DNA of 64,000 bases from Cupriavidus metallidurans CH34 (GTDB lineage Bacteria > Pseudomonadota > Gammaproteobacteria > Burkholderiales > Burkholderiaceae). This document shows, piece after piece, positions 27,354 to 37,743 of the stretch. Each line of letters opens with the position of its first letter. The first letter of the stretch is position 1. The position numbers and the translations under genes are program-made. The stretch is taken from positions 1,240,001-1,304,000 of the forward strand of contig NC_007973.1 in assembly GCF_000196015.1 (NCBI RefSeq), written 5' to 3'. The notes under the pieces are model-generated. The model did no database searches, was not told the origin of the DNA, and saw only the letters and a list, made by a program, of their open reading frames with translations.

Positions 27354-29582
27354 ATGGTGACATCGACGGAGCTGACGGGGCAGACCGCGGGCGTGCCCGA
27401 CGCCGGGCTCGTCGAGCGCGCGCTCGCGTATGTGCGCGAGAAGGCCGACGGCGAGAAACCCACGACACTGCCCACCGGCGAGACCGTGCTGTCTCACGCC
27501 GAGGGGATGCTGCGTATCCTGGATGGCCTGCGCGTGGACGATGCCGCGCGTGCGGCGGCGTGCCTGTTCCCGATGGTGGCGTTTGTGCCCGGCGTCGAGG
27601 CGCACATCGAGGAGCGCTTCGGCGAGGACGTGGCGCGGCTGGTGAAGGGCGTGCGGCAACTGTTGCGGATTGGCGCGATCGCCACGCAGGCCGAGGCCGT
27701 CGAAACGTCGAAGTCGCAGGCGGCGGCGCGGCAGGAGCAGGTGGAGGCGCTGCGCAAGATGCTGCTGGCCTTCGCGCAGGACATCCGTGTGGTGCTGGTG
27801 CGGCTGGCTTCGCGTCTGCAGACGTTGCGCTGGCTGGCGCAGACCAAGAGCCAGCCGCTGCCAGGCGTGGCGCGCGAAACGCTCGATATCTACGCGCCGC
27901 TGGCGAACCGGCTGGGTATCTGGCAGATGAAGTGGGAGCTCGAGGATCTGGCCTTCCGCTTCGAGCAGCCCGAGACCTACAAGCGCATCGCCAAGCTGCT
28001 CGACGAAAAACGCATCGAGCGAGAGGGCTATATCTCGCAGGCGATCGCGCGGCTGCAGTCCGAGCTGGCGGCGGCGGGCATTCGCGCCGAAGTGACCGGG
28101 CGACCCAAGCACATCTACAGCATCTGGAAGAAGATGCGGGGCAAGGCGCTCGATTTCGCCGATCTCTACGACGTGCGCGCCTTCCGCGTGATCGTCGACG
28201 ACATCAAGGACTGCTATACGGTGCTCGGTATCGTGCACCACATCTGGCAACCGATTCCGCGCGAGTTCGACGACTACATTTCGCGGCCGAAGGCGAATGG
28301 CTACAAATCCCTGCACACGGTGGTGATCGGCGACGATGGCCGAGCGTTCGAGGTGCAGATCCGTACGCACGAGATGCACCACTTCGCCGAGTACGGCGTG
28401 GCGGCGCACTGGCGCTACAAGGAGGCGGGTGGCAAGGGCTATAGCGGTCAGTTCACGGCGGACAACAGCTACGACGAGAAAATCGCGTGGCTGCGGCAAC
28501 TGCTGGCGTGGAAGGATGATGCCGATCATACGGTCACGCACGAGGATTCGCCGTGGGAGCAGCTCAAGCACGCAGCAATCGACGACCACATCTATGTGCT
28601 GACGCCGCAGGCGCGTGTGGTGGCGTTGCCCCAGGGCGCCACGCCGGTGGATTTTGCCTACTACCTGCATAGTGACCTCGGTCATCGTTGCCGCGGTGCG
28701 CGCGTCGATGGCGCGATGGTGCCGCTCAACACGCCGCTCAAGAACGGGCAGACCGTGGAGATCGTGGCGGTCAAGCAGGGTGGGCCATCGCGTGACTGGC
28801 TGAACCCCGAGCTGGGCTACCTGGCCAGCAGCCGCGCGCGCGCCAAGGTGCGTGCATGGTTCAATGCACTCGACTCTCAGGAGACGATTGCCCAAGGGCG
28901 CGCCCTGATCGAAAAGACGTTGCAGCGCGAGGGGAAGACGGCGGTCAATCTCGACGATCTCGCCACCCGACTCAACTTCAAGACACCCGATGATCTGTTC
29001 GCGGCGGTGGCGAAGGAAGAGTTCAGCCTGCGCCACGTGGAGCAGGCGCTGCGGCATCCGGACGGGGAAGTGCAGCCGCAGTTCAGCGAGGAAGAGGCCG
29101 TTACCAAGAAGAGTCGCGCCACCAGCGTGGCGCGCGGCGCCAAGAGTGGCGTGCTCGTGGTGGGCGTCGATTCGCTGATGACCCAAATGTCTCGCTGCTG
29201 CAAGCCGGCGCCGCCGGACGATATCGTTGGCTTCGTGACTCGTGGTCGGGGTGTGTCGATCCATCGACGCAACTGCCACACGTTCCAGCAACTGTCGACG
29301 CGAGACCCCGAGCGGGTGATCCAGACGGAGTGGGGCAAGCGCAGCGATGCCGTGTATCCCGTGGACATCCAGGTGGAGGCGATCGACCGGCAAGGCTTGC
29401 TGCGCGATATTTCCGAAGTGCTTTCGCGCGAAAAGATCAACGTCACGGGTGTGAAGACGCTGTCGAGCAAGGGTGTCGCTCGAATGCAGTTCACGGCGGA
29501 GGTTGCCGAGGCCACGCAACTTCAGCGTGCGATTTCCCTGATCGAAGAAGTGCAGGGGGTGTTGCACGCGAAACGAAAATAA
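27354..29582 (+). CDS. relA: GTP pyrophosphokinase (ppGpp synthetase I)
   Basis: A 742-residue long RSH enzyme that makes (p)ppGpp on stalled ribosomes. The N-terminal hydrolase region is degenerate: the HD metal motif is missing (FVPGVEAHIEERFGEDVARL). The synthetase domain has GRPKHIYSIWKKM and the EFDD form of the acidic motif, the mark of synthase-only RelA rather than RFKD of bifunctional SpoT. TGS, the Cys-rich segment (MSRCCKP... HRRNC) and a C-terminal ACT domain follow. The gene precedes tRNA-Val. Confidence 0.95.
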   Translation: MVTSTELTGQTAGVPDAGLVERALAYVREKADGEKPTTLPTGETVLSHAEGMLRILDGLRVDDAARAAACLFPMVAFVPGVEAHIEERFGEDVARLVKGVRQLLRIGAIATQAEAVETSKSQAAARQEQVEALRKMLLAFAQDIRVVLVRLASRLQTLRWLAQTKSQPLPGVARETLDIYAPLANRLGIWQMKWELEDLAFRFEQPETYKRIAKLLDEKRIEREGYISQAIARLQSELAAAGIRAEVTGRPKHIYSIWKKMRGKALDFADLYDVRAFRVIVDDIKDCYTVLGIVHHIWQPIPREFDDYISRPKANGYKSLHTVVIGDDGRAFEVQIRTHEMHHFAEYGVAAHWRYKEAGGKGYSGQFTADNSYDEKIAWLRQLLAWKDDADHTVTHEDSPWEQLKHAAIDDHIYVLTPQARVVALPQGATPVDFAYYLHSDLGHRCRGARVDGAMVPLNTPLKNGQTVEIVAVKQGGPSRDWLNPELGYLASSRARAKVRAWFNALDSQETIAQGRALIEKTLQREGKTAVNLDDLATRLNFKTPDDLFAAVAKEEFSLRHVEQALRHPDGEVQPQFSEEEAVTKKSRATSVARGAKSGVLVVGVDSLMTQMSRCCKPAPPDDIVGFVTRGRGVSIHRRNCHTFQQLSTRDPERVIQTEWGKRSDAVYPVDIQVEAIDRQGLLRDISEVLSREKINVTGVKTLSSKGVARMQFTAEVAEATQLQRAISLIEEVQGVLHAKRK

Positions 29583-29603
29583 GGTTATACTTGCAGCTTC
29601 GCT

Positions 29604-29680
29604 AGGCTCGTAGCTCAGCTGGTTAGAGCACCACCTTGACATGGTGGGGGTCGTTGGTTCGAGTCCAATCGAGCCTACCA
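29604..29680 (+). tRNA. tRNA-Val(GAC)
   Basis: A 77-base tRNA with encoded CCA. The acceptor arms AGGCTCG/CGAGCCT pair perfectly; the anticodon loop TTGACAT sits on the stem CCACC/GGTGG and gives GAC. The T-loop GGTTCGAGTCC is standard. Confidence 0.97.
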
Positions 29681-29769
29681 ACGAACATGCAGTAAAACGT
29701 AGCACCCGTCGGCAATCGAAGGCTGGCGCTGGCAGATCCGAATAACCTTCCAAGGAACGGAAACGCATC

Positions 29770-29805
29770 ATGAGCAAGACAACTCGAACTACTACCGCTG
29801 GTTAG
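29770..29805 (+). CDS. threonine-rich leader peptide of thrS
   Basis: An 11-codon frame, MSKTTRTTTAG, in which five codons are Thr (ACA, ACT, ACT, ACT, ACC). AAGGA lies 13-17 bases and GGAA 7-10 bases upstream. The last Thr codons form one arm of a hairpin (29788-29815) whose loop spans the stop codon, and a strong terminator follows at 29862. This is the layout of a ribosome-mediated transcription attenuator: shortage of charged tRNA-Thr would stall the ribosome and favour expression of thrS downstream. Confidence 0.7.
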   Translation: MSKTTRTTTAG

Positions 29806-29851
29806 CGACAGTAGTCGAGGTGCGCCTTCGACCCGTAGTGTGTGATACGGG
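29788..29851 (+). promoter_or_regulatory. attenuator hairpins of the thrS leader
   Basis: Three stems follow one another: ACTACT/AGTAGT with inner CGCT/AGCG (29788-29815, overlapping the Thr codons); TCGAGG/CCTTCGA (29815-29831); and CCCGTA/TACGGG (29832-29851). The first has the position of a pause hairpin. I could not settle which segment forms the antiterminator. Confidence 0.5.
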
Positions 29852-29861
29852 GAAACACAGA

Positions 29862-29889
29862 AAAACGCGGCCTTGGCCGCGTTTTTTTT
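29862..29889 (+). terminator. attenuator terminator upstream of thrS
   Basis: CGCGGCC-TT-GGCCGCG preceded by A-run and followed by eight T. It lies 188 bases before the thrS ATG and 60 bases past the leader-peptide stop; it may end tRNA-Val transcription as well. From 29890 to 30076 I see no further gene. Confidence 0.85.
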
Positions 29890-30076
29890 CGTCTGTCGTT
29901 TTCCAGCATCCAGTAAGCTGCCTCGTCGCTCGCCGTGAGGCAGCCAGAAAGATTCGTTGCTGGTCGTGTCCTATAGCCGTTGAGGCGATTGGATGGGCCG
30001 GCGCCACAAAAGAAGCTATGCTCCGCTCGCCACATCGCCTGAAGGCCGGTGCAGCGGAATCCTCGAGAGGTGCAAG

Positions 30077-31984
30077 ATGATCGTAATCACGCTGCCAGAC
30101 GGTTCCCGTCGTGAGTATCCCGGCCCCGTCACGGTGGCCGAAGTGGCGCAGAGCATTGGCTCCGGACTGGCCAAAGCAGCGCTCGCCGGCAAGGTCGATG
30201 GTCGCATGGTCGATACGAGCTTCAGGATCGACCAGGATGCGTCGCTGTCCATCGTCACGGACAAGGATGCAGATGGCGTCGACGTGATTCGTCACTCGAC
30301 GGCTCACTTGCTGGCCTACGCTGTCAAGGAGCTGTATCCCGACGCGCAGGTCACGATCGGTCCGGTCATTGACAACGGCTTCTACTACGACTTCTCGTAC
30401 AAGCGTCCCTTCACGCCGGAAGACCTTGCCGCCATCGAAAAGAAGATGACGGAACTCGCCCGCAAGGACGAGAAGGTGTCGCGCGAGGTATGGAATCGCG
30501 ATGAGGCGGTGGCCCTGTTCGAGTCGATGGGCGAGAAGTACAAGGCCGAGATCATTGCGTCGATTCCCGCGGATCAGGAGATCGGCCTCTATCGCGAAGG
30601 CAGCTTCGTCGACCTGTGCCGTGGCCCGCACGTACCGTCCACGGGAAAGCTCAAGGTCTTCAAGCTGATGAAGGTGGCCGGTGCCTACTGGCGCGGCGAC
30701 TCGAACAACGAGATGCTCCAGCGTATCTACGGTACGGCCTGGGCGAAGAAGGAAGACCAGGACGCCTACCTGCATATGCTGGAGGAGGCTGAGAAGCGCG
30801 ATCACCGCCGCCTGGGCAAGACACTTGACCTGTTCCATCTGCAGGAAGAGGCGCCTGGCATGGTGTTCTGGCACCCGAAGGGCTGGCAGGTGTGGCAGGC
30901 CGTCGAGCAATACATGCGCGGCCGTCTGGGTCAGGCCGGCTATGAGGAAGTGCGCACGCCGCAGGTGATGGATCGTTCGCTCTGGGAGCGTTCCGGCCAC
31001 TGGGACAACTATAAAGAGAACATGTTTGTCACGGAGTCGGAGAAGCGCGATTACGCGATCAAGCCGATGAACTGCCCGGGCCATGTGCAGATCTTCAACC
31101 ACGGCCTGCGCTCGTACCGCGACCTGCCGCTGCGTCTTGCCGAATTCGGTGCGTGCCATCGCAACGAGCCCTCGGGAGCGTTGCACGGGCTGATGCGTGT
31201 GCGAGGTTTTGTGCAGGATGATGCGCATATTTTCTGCACGGAAGAGCAGATCGTCGAGGAGGCCAAGGCCTTCAACGAACTCGCGTTCTCGATCTATGAC
31301 GACTTTGGCTTCAAGGATGTCGCGGTGAAGCTGTCGCTGCGCCCGGAAAAGCGCGCGGGTTCGGACGCGGTCTGGGATCACGCCGAGGATGGCCTGCGCC
31401 TGGCGCTGCGTGCCTGTGGCGTGGAGTGGGAGGAGCTGCCGGGCGAGGGTGCTTTCTACGGCCCGAAGGTCGAGTACCACATCAAGGATGCAATCGGCCG
31501 CTCGTGGCAGTGCGGCACGCTGCAGCTCGATCTGGTGCTGCCGGAGCGCCTGGGCGCCGAGTACGTCTCCGAGGATAATTCCCGGAAGCGACCGGTCATG
31601 CTGCACCGCGCGATCCTTGGTTCGTTCGAGCGCTTCCTGGGTATCTTGCTGGAAAACCACGCGGGTGCGCTGCCGGCCTGGCTGGCTCCAGAGCAGGTGG
31701 TGGTGATGAATATCGCCGAATCCCAGTCGGAATATGCTGAAAACGTTGTGCAACTCTTGCAAAAACAAGGGTTTAGGGCCAAGGCGGATTTGCGTAACGA
31801 GAAAATTACGTATAAAATTCGCGAGCATTCCCTCCAGAAGATCCCTTACCTGCTGGTAATTGGCGACAAGGAGCGGGATGCCAATCAAGTGGCCGTGCGT
31901 GCCCGTGGCAACGTGGATCTGGGTGTCATGCCTGTTTCCGCGTTTGTGGAGCGTCTGCAACAGGACGTTTCCAGCAAAGCCTGA
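30077..31984 (+). CDS. thrS: threonyl-tRNA synthetase
   Basis: A 635-residue class II synthetase that charges tRNA-Thr. In order: TGS domain (about 1-60), the [11 protein letters not shown] editing domain with DNGFYYDF and DLCRGPH, then the catalytic core with motif 2 ([21 protein letters not shown]) and motif 3 ([17 protein letters not shown]), and the C-terminal anticodon domain. The ATG at 30077 begins with the TGS strand IVITLPDGS. It heads thrS-infC-rpmI-rplT-pheST and follows the leader attenuator. Confidence 0.98.
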   Translation: MIVITLPDGSRREYPGPVTVAEVAQSIGSGLAKAALAGKVDGRMVDTSFRIDQDASLSIVTDKDADGVDVIRHSTAHLLAYAVKELYPDAQVTIGPVIDNGFYYDFSYKRPFTPEDLAAIEKKMTELARKDEKVSREVWNRDEAVALFESMGEKYKAEIIASIPADQEIGLYREGSFVDLCRGPHVPSTGKLKVFKLMKVAGAYWRGDSNNEMLQRIYGTAWAKKEDQDAYLHMLEEAEKRDHRRLGKTLDLFHLQEEAPGMVFWHPKGWQVWQAVEQYMRGRLGQAGYEEVRTPQVMDRSLWERSGHWDNYKENMFVTESEKRDYAIKPMNCPGHVQIFNHGLRSYRDLPLRLAEFGACHRNEPSGALHGLMRVRGFVQDDAHIFCTEEQIVEEAKAFNELAFSIYDDFGFKDVAVKLSLRPEKRAGSDAVWDHAEDGLRLALRACGVEWEELPGEGAFYGPKVEYHIKDAIGRSWQCGTLQLDLVLPERLGAEYVSEDNSRKRPVMLHRAILGSFERFLGILLENHAGALPAWLAPEQVVVMNIAESQSEYAENVVQLLQKQGFRAKADLRNEKITYKIREHSLQKIPYLLVIGDKERDANQVAVRARGNVDLGVMPVSAFVERLQQDVSSKA

Positions 31985-32031
31985 GGGTGTCGAGCACGGC
32001 TTGTTTTTTTGTCTTCTTGAGGTAACGGAAC

Positions 32032-32553
32032 ATCGCTACAGACAAAGGTCACCGTATCAACCGGGAAATCAGCGCGCCTGAGCTGCGCTTGGTAGGGGTT
32101 GATAACGAGCAGCTCGGCATCGTCAAATTCATGGACGCACTGCGCCTGGCCGAGGACAAGGACTTGGATCTCGTGGAGATCGCGCCCAACGCGACTCCGC
32201 CCGTGGCCCGCATCATGGACTACGGCAAGTTCAAGTACGAGGAAGCCAAGCGCGCCCACGAGGCCAAGCTCAAGCAGAAAATCATCCAGGTCAAGGAAGT
32301 GAAATTCCGTCCTGGCACGGATGATGGCGACTACAACGTCAAGCTGCGCAACTTGCGACGCTTCCTGGAAGAGGGTGACAAGACCAAGATCACGTTGCGC
32401 TTCCGTGGCCGTGAAATGGCCCACCAGGAAATCGGCGCGCGCGTGCTCGAGCGTCTGAAGGCTGACCTGGAGGAACTGGGTCAGGTCGAGCAGATGCCGA
32501 AGATGGAAGGTCGCCAGATGGTGATGGTGCTGGCCCCCAAGAAGAAGAAGTGA
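32032..32553 (+). CDS. infC: translation initiation factor IF-3
   Basis: A 173-residue IF-3. The first ATG/GTG in frame would remove the conserved N-terminus [13 protein letters not shown]. The frame opens at ATC (32032), giving [12 protein letters not shown], the usual IF-3 start, with TTGAGGT upstream. Rare AUU/AUC starts are the known means by which IF-3 represses its own synthesis, so ATC is the likely true start. Domains N and C are complete, ending PKKKK. Confidence 0.95.
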   Translation: MATDKGHRINREISAPELRLVGVDNEQLGIVKFMDALRLAEDKDLDLVEIAPNATPPVARIMDYGKFKYEEAKRAHEAKLKQKIIQVKEVKFRPGTDDGDYNVKLRNLRRFLEEGDKTKITLRFRGREMAHQEIGARVLERLKADLEELGQVEQMPKMEGRQMVMVLAPKKKK

Positions 32554-32571
32554 TTCTTGTGCGGGGTGGCG

Positions 32572-32596
32572 GCCGGGGTGCCATGTGCATCCCGGC
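32572..32596 (+). promoter_or_regulatory. hairpin in the infC-rpmI gap
   Basis: A 10-bp stem GCCGGGGTGC / GCATCCCGGC with a five-base loop stands 18 bases after infC and 126 before rpmI. There is no T-run. In E. coli this gap takes part in L20-mediated repression of rpmI-rplT; whether this stem does so is unknown. Confidence 0.35.
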
Positions 32597-32721
32597 GTCG
32601 TCCTGTGCGGAAACCGTGCGCGGCGCTTCGTGTGCTGCGTACAAAAACAAGTGGATACGGGTTTTGCAAGTGACGGCGTCAGCCGTCCACCTGTATGCAT
32701 GTCATAGAGCTGGAGTTTTTC

Positions 32722-32919
32722 ATGCCTAAGATGAAGACCAAGAAAAGCGCCTCCAAGCGCTTTACTGCGCGCCCGAACGGTTCGTTCAAGCGCGGCCAGG
32801 CCTTCAAGCGTCACATCCTGACCAAGAAGACCACCAAGAACAAGCGTCAACTGCGCGGCACCCAGGACGTCCATGAGACGAACCTGAAGTCCGTTCGCGC
32901 AATGATGCCTTACGCATAA
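32722..32919 (+). CDS. rpmI: 50S ribosomal protein L35
   Basis: A 65-residue basic protein ([14 protein letters not shown]..., [21 protein letters not shown]), typical L35 of the large subunit. The longer frame beginning at 32695 is ruled out by the conserved MPKMKT start. It lies between infC and rplT as in most bacteria. Confidence 0.98.
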   Translation: MPKMKTKKSASKRFTARPNGSFKRGQAFKRHILTKKTTKNKRQLRGTQDVHETNLKSVRAMMPYA

Positions 32920-32947
32920 CCTCAAACGATAACGAAAGGAGTTTTAT

Positions 32948-33304
32948 ATGCCTCGAGTCAAGCGTGGGGTTACTGCACGGGCCCGTCACAAGAAAGTCAT
33001 CGACGCTGCCAAGGGTTACCGCGGCCGTCGTAATAATGTCTATCGCATCGCCAAGCAGGCGGTCATGCGTGCTGGTCAGTACGCCTACCGCGATCGTCGC
33101 AACAAGAAGCGCGTGTTCCGCGCGCTCTGGATTGCACGTATCAACGCTGCTACGCGTGAGCATGGCATGACCTACAGCGTGTTCATGAACGGCCTGAAGA
33201 AGGCTTCGATTGAACTGGACCGCAAGGTGCTGTCGGACATGGCTATCCACGACAAGCCTGCCTTTGCCGCCATCGTCAACCAGGTGAAAGCCACCGTTGC
33301 CTGA
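32948..33304 (+). CDS. rplT: 50S ribosomal protein L20
   Basis: A 118-residue L20, needed early in large-subunit assembly. [15 protein letters not shown] at the start and the [18 protein letters not shown] globular part are typical. AAAGGAG lies before the ATG. L20 in E. coli represses its own operon. Confidence 0.98.
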
Positions 33305-33367
33305 TGCCGGCTGCGGAAGCGCCTAGATCGCGCTTCCGGGCAAGCACCGACCGCAAGGTCTGCTGAA

Positions 33368-33395
33368 ACGGGGCTCCTCACCGAGCCCCGTTTTT
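33368..33395 (+). terminator. intrinsic terminator between rplT and pheS
   Basis: ACGGGGCT / AGCCCCGT stem followed by five T. It can end the infC-rpmI-rplT message or act as a control point for pheST, which starts 118 bases on. Confidence 0.8.
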
Positions 33396-33396
33396 A

Positions 33397-33442
33397 TTTC
33401 GAATGCCGTGTCGATCGGAGCGATCCGAGACGGCATTCGAAA
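33397..33442 (+). repeat. 13-bp perfect inverted repeat in the pheS leader
   Basis: TTTCGAATGCCGT (33397-33409) and ACGGCATTCGAAA (33430-33442) pair perfectly; inside them GATCG/CGATC forms a second stem. A third stem, GCACGCG/CGCGTGC, follows at 33453-33472. No Phe-rich leader peptide is visible, so a pheM-type attenuator is not supported. Confidence 0.6.
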
Positions 33443-33512
33443 TAGATGCGCCGCACGCGCATTGCCGCGTGCAGTGTCAACCTTTCCACGTATTTGTCTA
33501 CGTATTGCCGCC

Positions 33513-34544
33513 ATGTCCCTGGATCTGGATCAAGTCGTCGCCGACGCCCAGGCTGCTTTCGCCGCCGCCAACGACAACGCCACGCTGGAAAACGAAAAGG
33601 CCCGCTTTCTGGGTAAGACCGGTGCGCTGACCGAGCTGCTCAAGGGCCTCGGCAAGCTGGACCCGGACGCGCGCAAGACCGAAGGTGCGCGTATCAATCA
33701 GGTCAAGCAGCAGGTGGAAGCCGCGCTGCAGGCCCGCCGCCAGGCGCTGGCCGATGCGCTGATGAACGCGCGTCTGGCCGCGGAAGCTATCGACGTGACG
33801 CTGCCCGGCCGCTCTGTTGCGCGTGGCAGCGTGCATCCGGTGATGCGTACCTGGGAGCGCGTCGAGCAGATCTTCGGCTCGATCGGTTTCGACGTGGCCG
33901 ACGGCCCTGAAATCGAAACCGACTGGATGAACTTCACCGCGCTGAACAACCCGGACAACCATCCGGCGCGTTCGATGCAGGACACGTTCTATGTGGACGG
34001 CCGCGACAGCGACGACAAGCTCCTGCTGCTGCGTACCCACACCAGCCCGATGCAGGTGCGTTACGCGCGCATGCACGTCGAGAAGTACGCCGGCCGGGCC
34101 ATGCCGCCGATCAAGGTGATCTGCCCGGGCCGCACGTACCGCGTGGACAGCGATGCCACGCACTCGCCGATGTTCAATCAGGTGGAAGGTCTGTGGATTG
34201 GCGATAACGTGAGCTTTGCCGACCTGAAGGGCGTCTACACCGATTTCCTGCGCAAGTTCTTCGAGCGCGACGATATCCAGGTGCGCTTCCGTCCGTCGTA
34301 CTTCCCGTTCACCGAGCCGTCGGCTGAAATCGACATGGCGTTCGGCAACGGCAAGTGGCTGGAAATCTCCGGCTCGGGCCAGGTGCACCCCAACGTGCTG
34401 CGCAATATGGGCCTCGATCCCGAGCGCTACATCGGCTTTGCGTTCGGCTCCGGCCTCGAGCGCCTGACGATGCTGCGCTATGGCATCAATGACCTGCGAC
34501 TGTTCTTCGAAGGCGATGTGCGCTTCCTGCGCCAGTTCGCCTGA
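33513..34544 (+). CDS. pheS: phenylalanyl-tRNA synthetase alpha subunit
   Basis: A 343-residue class II catalytic subunit. An N-terminal coiled-coil (about 1-90) binds tRNA; the core carries [14 protein letters not shown], the motif 2 region and motif 3 ([18 protein letters not shown]). I start at 33513 ([12 protein letters not shown]); the open frame to 33408 runs through the leader inverted repeat and is not conserved. pheT follows after 77 bases. Confidence 0.97.
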
Positions 34545-34621
34545 TATGGCGTACCGCCCGAAGCAATAACGCAGCTCCAACGTCCCAGACAACTCAGAAT
34601 ACCTACCGGATCAGAAGCGCC

Positions 34622-37069
34622 ATGCAATTCTCGGAATCCTGGCTTCGCACGTTCGCCAACCCTGAAAAGATCTCCACCGACGCGCTGTCGCACAGCCTGA
34701 CCATGGCCGGGCTCGAAGTGGAAGAAGTGGGCCCCGTTGCGCCGCCGTTCACGAAGATCGTGGTGGCCCGCGTGCTGGCCACCGAACGCCATCCCAACGC
34801 CGACCGCCTGAACGTGTGCCAGGTGGATGCCGGCACCGGCGAAACGCTGCAGATCGTTTGCGGCGCACCCAACGTCACGCCCGGCATCGTTGTGCCGTGC
34901 GCGCTGGTCGGCGCAGTGCTGCCGCCGGGCGAAGAGGGCGGCAAGCCGTTCGAGATCAAGGTCGGCAAGCTGCGCGGCGTGGATAGCTTTGGCATGTTGT
35001 GCTCGGCACGCGAACTGAAGCTGTCCGAAGATCACGGTGGCCTGCTGGTCCTGCCGGACGACGCGCCGGTGGGTCAGGACATTCGCCAGTACCTTGATCT
35101 CGATGATCAGGTCTTCACGATCAAGCTGACGCCGAACAAGGCCGACTGCCTGTCGATCCATGGTGTTGCGCGCGAAGTGTCGGCGCTGACCGGCGCCGCG
35201 CTGACGCTGCCGGACATGTCGCCAGTAGCCGTGACGATCCAGGACAAGCTGCCCGTCAAGATCTCCTCGCCGGACCTGTGCGGCCGCTTCTCGGGCCGGA
35301 TCATCCGCGGCGTGAACGCACGCGCGGCCACGCCTGCATGGATGGTGCAGCGTCTGGAGCGCTCGGGGCAGCGCAGTATCTCGGCGTTGGTCGACATCTC
35401 GAACTACGTGATGCTCGAGTTAGGCCGTCCGTCGCATGTGTTCGATCTGGACAAGATCCACGGCGGCCTGGATGTGCGCTGGGGCCGCAAGGGCGAACAG
35501 CTCAAGCTGCTCAACGGCAATACCGTCGAGGTGGACGAGCAGGTGGGCGTGATTTCCGACGACAAGGAGATCGAGAGCCTGGCCGGCATCATGGGCGGCG
35601 ACAGCACTGCCGTTTCGCTCGACACGACCAATATCTACCTGGAAGCCGCATTCTGGTGGCCCAACGCCATCCAGGGCCGCGCGCGCCGCTACAACTTCTC
35701 GACCGATGCCGCGCATCGTTTCGAGCGTGGCGTGGACTACGCCACCACCGTCGAGCATATCGAACGCATCACCGCGCTGATTCTCGACATCTGCGGTGGT
35801 CAGGCCGGCCCGGTGGACGACCAGACCGTCAATGTGCCGCAGCGCCAGCCCGTGAAGCTGCGCGTGGCGCGTGCCGAGCGCGTGCTGGGTATCGAACTGT
35901 CGTCGGCGGAGATCGCTGACGTCTTCCAGCGCCTGAACCTGTCGTTCACGCGCTCGCAAGGCGACGAAGGCGAGGTGTTCGAAGTCACGCCGCCGAGCTA
36001 TCGCTTCGACATCGAGATCGAGGAAGACCTGATCGAGGAAGTCGCGCGTATCTATGGCTTCGAGCGTATTCCGGCCCGCCCGCCTGTGGCCGAAAGCGAA
36101 ATGCGTCCGACCAACGAAGGCCGCCGCTCGCAACACGTGGTGCGCCACGCGCTGGCCGCGCGCGACTTCAACGAGGTGATCAACTTCGCCTTCGTGGAAG
36201 AGCAGTGGGAGCAGGACTTCGCGGACAACAACAACCCGATCCGGCTGCTGAATCCGATTGCGAGCCAACTGGCCGTGATGCGTTCCACGATGATCGGTGG
36301 TCTGCTCGACAAGGTTCGCTACAACCTTAACCGCAAGGCTTCGCGCGTGCGCCTGTTCGAGGTGGGCCGCGTGTTCCACCGCGATCCGAAGGTGGTCGAC
36401 GGCGGCCTGACTGTTGCCGGCTACCACCAGCCGATGATGGCTGCTGGTATCGCCTACGGCCCGGCGTTCGATGAGCAGTGGGGCGTGGCCACGCGTCCGG
36501 TCGATTTCTTCGACATCAAGGGCGATGTGGAAGCGCTGTTCCACCCGCGCGTGCCGCGCTTCGAACCAGTGGCGCATCCCGCGCTGCACCCGGGTCGCGC
36601 CGCGCGTGTGATCGTCGATGGCAAGGCTGTCGGCGTGGTAGGTGAACTCCATCCTCGCTGGCTGCAGAAGTACGAGCTGACGCAGGCGCCGGTGCTGTTC
36701 GAACTCGAACTTGACGCGCTGCGCGGTGTAGGTCTGCCGGTGTACACGGAGATTTCGAAGTTCCCGGCCGCGGTTCGCGATCTGGCTGTGGTCGTGAAGC
36801 AGTCGCTGCGTGCGCAAGACATGCTGGACGCCATGCGCGCGGCGCTGGACAAGGGCGGCTTCGGCCATTTCGTCCAGAGCCTCGTGCTGTTCGACGAGTT
36901 CCGGCCGAAGGCCGCGTCGGCGGCCATTGGCGCTGACGAGAAAAGCCTTGCGTTCCGCGTAACGTTGCAAGATACTGGGTCGACCCTCCAGGACGAGACA
37001 GTCGACAGTGCGGTGCGCTGCATGATCGACGCGCTGACGGCAGGCTTCGACGCCCGCCTGCGCGCTTAA
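34622..37069 (+). CDS. pheT: phenylalanyl-tRNA synthetase beta subunit
   Basis: An 815-residue beta subunit that forms the tRNA-binding and editing part of the heterotetramer. In order: N-terminal tRNA-binding OB domain ([25 protein letters not shown]), B3/B4 editing domain, B5 domain, the core-like region and a C-terminal ferredoxin-fold anticodon domain ([14 protein letters not shown]). Length and order are standard. Confidence 0.98.
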   Translation: MQFSESWLRTFANPEKISTDALSHSLTMAGLEVEEVGPVAPPFTKIVVARVLATERHPNADRLNVCQVDAGTGETLQIVCGAPNVTPGIVVPCALVGAVLPPGEEGGKPFEIKVGKLRGVDSFGMLCSARELKLSEDHGGLLVLPDDAPVGQDIRQYLDLDDQVFTIKLTPNKADCLSIHGVAREVSALTGAALTLPDMSPVAVTIQDKLPVKISSPDLCGRFSGRIIRGVNARAATPAWMVQRLERSGQRSISALVDISNYVMLELGRPSHVFDLDKIHGGLDVRWGRKGEQLKLLNGNTVEVDEQVGVISDDKEIESLAGIMGGDSTAVSLDTTNIYLEAAFWWPNAIQGRARRYNFSTDAAHRFERGVDYATTVEHIERITALILDICGGQAGPVDDQTVNVPQRQPVKLRVARAERVLGIELSSAEIADVFQRLNLSFTRSQGDEGEVFEVTPPSYRFDIEIEEDLIEEVARIYGFERIPARPPVAESEMRPTNEGRRSQHVVRHALAARDFNEVINFAFVEEQWEQDFADNNNPIRLLNPIASQLAVMRSTMIGGLLDKVRYNLNRKASRVRLFEVGRVFHRDPKVVDGGLTVAGYHQPMMAAGIAYGPAFDEQWGVATRPVDFFDIKGDVEALFHPRVPRFEPVAHPALHPGRAARVIVDGKAVGVVGELHPRWLQKYELTQAPVLFELELDALRGVGLPVYTEISKFPAAVRDLAVVVKQSLRAQDMLDAMRAALDKGGFGHFVQSLVLFDEFRPKAASAAIGADEKSLAFRVTLQDTGSTLQDETVDSAVRCMIDALTAGFDARLRA

Positions 37070-37153
37070 GCGAATCAGGCAGTCCACCTTCAATTGGAGC
37101 GCCCGGGCACAGCCCCCGGGCGGATCGCGGCAGATTTTACAGAGCGATCTAGG

Positions 37154-37564
37154 ATGAACGATCGAGACACGATTTCCATGAATGCTGCAGACCTGGGCGA
37201 TGCAAGCGACCGGCACGCTGCCTCCCTCGACGACGCATCGCCGGAAGCCCGTGCCGCCGAGGTGCCTACCCTGACTAAAGCCGAACTTGCAGAGATGCTG
37301 TTCGATCAGGTTGGCCTGAACAAGCGCGAATCGAAAGACATGGTCGAAGCGTTCTTCGACGTGATTCGAGAAGCGTTGGAGCGCGGCGACAGCGTCAAGC
37401 TGTCAGGCTTCGGCAACTTCCAGTTGCGCGACAAGGCGCAACGTCCCGGCCGCAACCCCAAGACGGGAGAGATCATCCCGATCACGGCGCGCCGTGTGGT
37501 GACGTTCCACGCCAGCCAAAAGCTCAAGGCACAGGTGGAGGAGCGCGCGGGCCTGGAAGCCTGA
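37154..37564 (+). CDS. ihfA: integration host factor alpha subunit, N-terminally extended
   Basis: A 136-residue HU/IHF-family protein. The DNA-binding body starts at [16 protein letters not shown] and includes [22 protein letters not shown] with the intercalating-Pro arm. About 35-40 extra N-terminal residues, rich in Asp, Ala and Ser, are not in the 99-residue E. coli protein but are known in beta-proteobacterial relatives. The location behind pheT is the classic ihfA place. The start at 37154 has only weak AGG; a later start is possible. Confidence 0.93.
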   Translation: MNDRDTISMNAADLGDASDRHAASLDDASPEARAAEVPTLTKAELAEMLFDQVGLNKRESKDMVEAFFDVIREALERGDSVKLSGFGNFQLRDKAQRPGRNPKTGEIIPITARRVVTFHASQKLKAQVEERAGLEA

Positions 37565-37743
37565 CGCGCGAGGGCATGTGCCGCACGGGCAGTATCGTCG
37601 CGGCAGCCACACATCTGTAACGACGCGCAACCGGGTGATTGCCCGCGGCGATTGCAGTCTGTATGCTGCAATGCCGCGCGCAGTTCGCGTCCAACCGAGC
37701 CAACCGGCTCTGGTCCACGGCCTGACATCAGACTACCCAACGC

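Noticed and set aside
27330..29777. 815-codon open frame antisense to relA
   Set aside because: His/Arg/Leu-rich composition and no motif; it is the antisense of a clear relA gene.
29681..30076. T-box riboswitch before thrS
   Set aside because: No specifier loop, T-box bulge sequence or S-turn; the class is essentially Gram-positive. A leader peptide explains the region better.
29792..31960. 722-codon open frame antisense to thrS
   Set aside because: Mirror of thrS; it also runs through the attenuator terminator.
35420..37216. 598-codon open frame antisense to pheT
   Set aside because: Shadow of pheT; no recognisable domain or ribosome-binding site.
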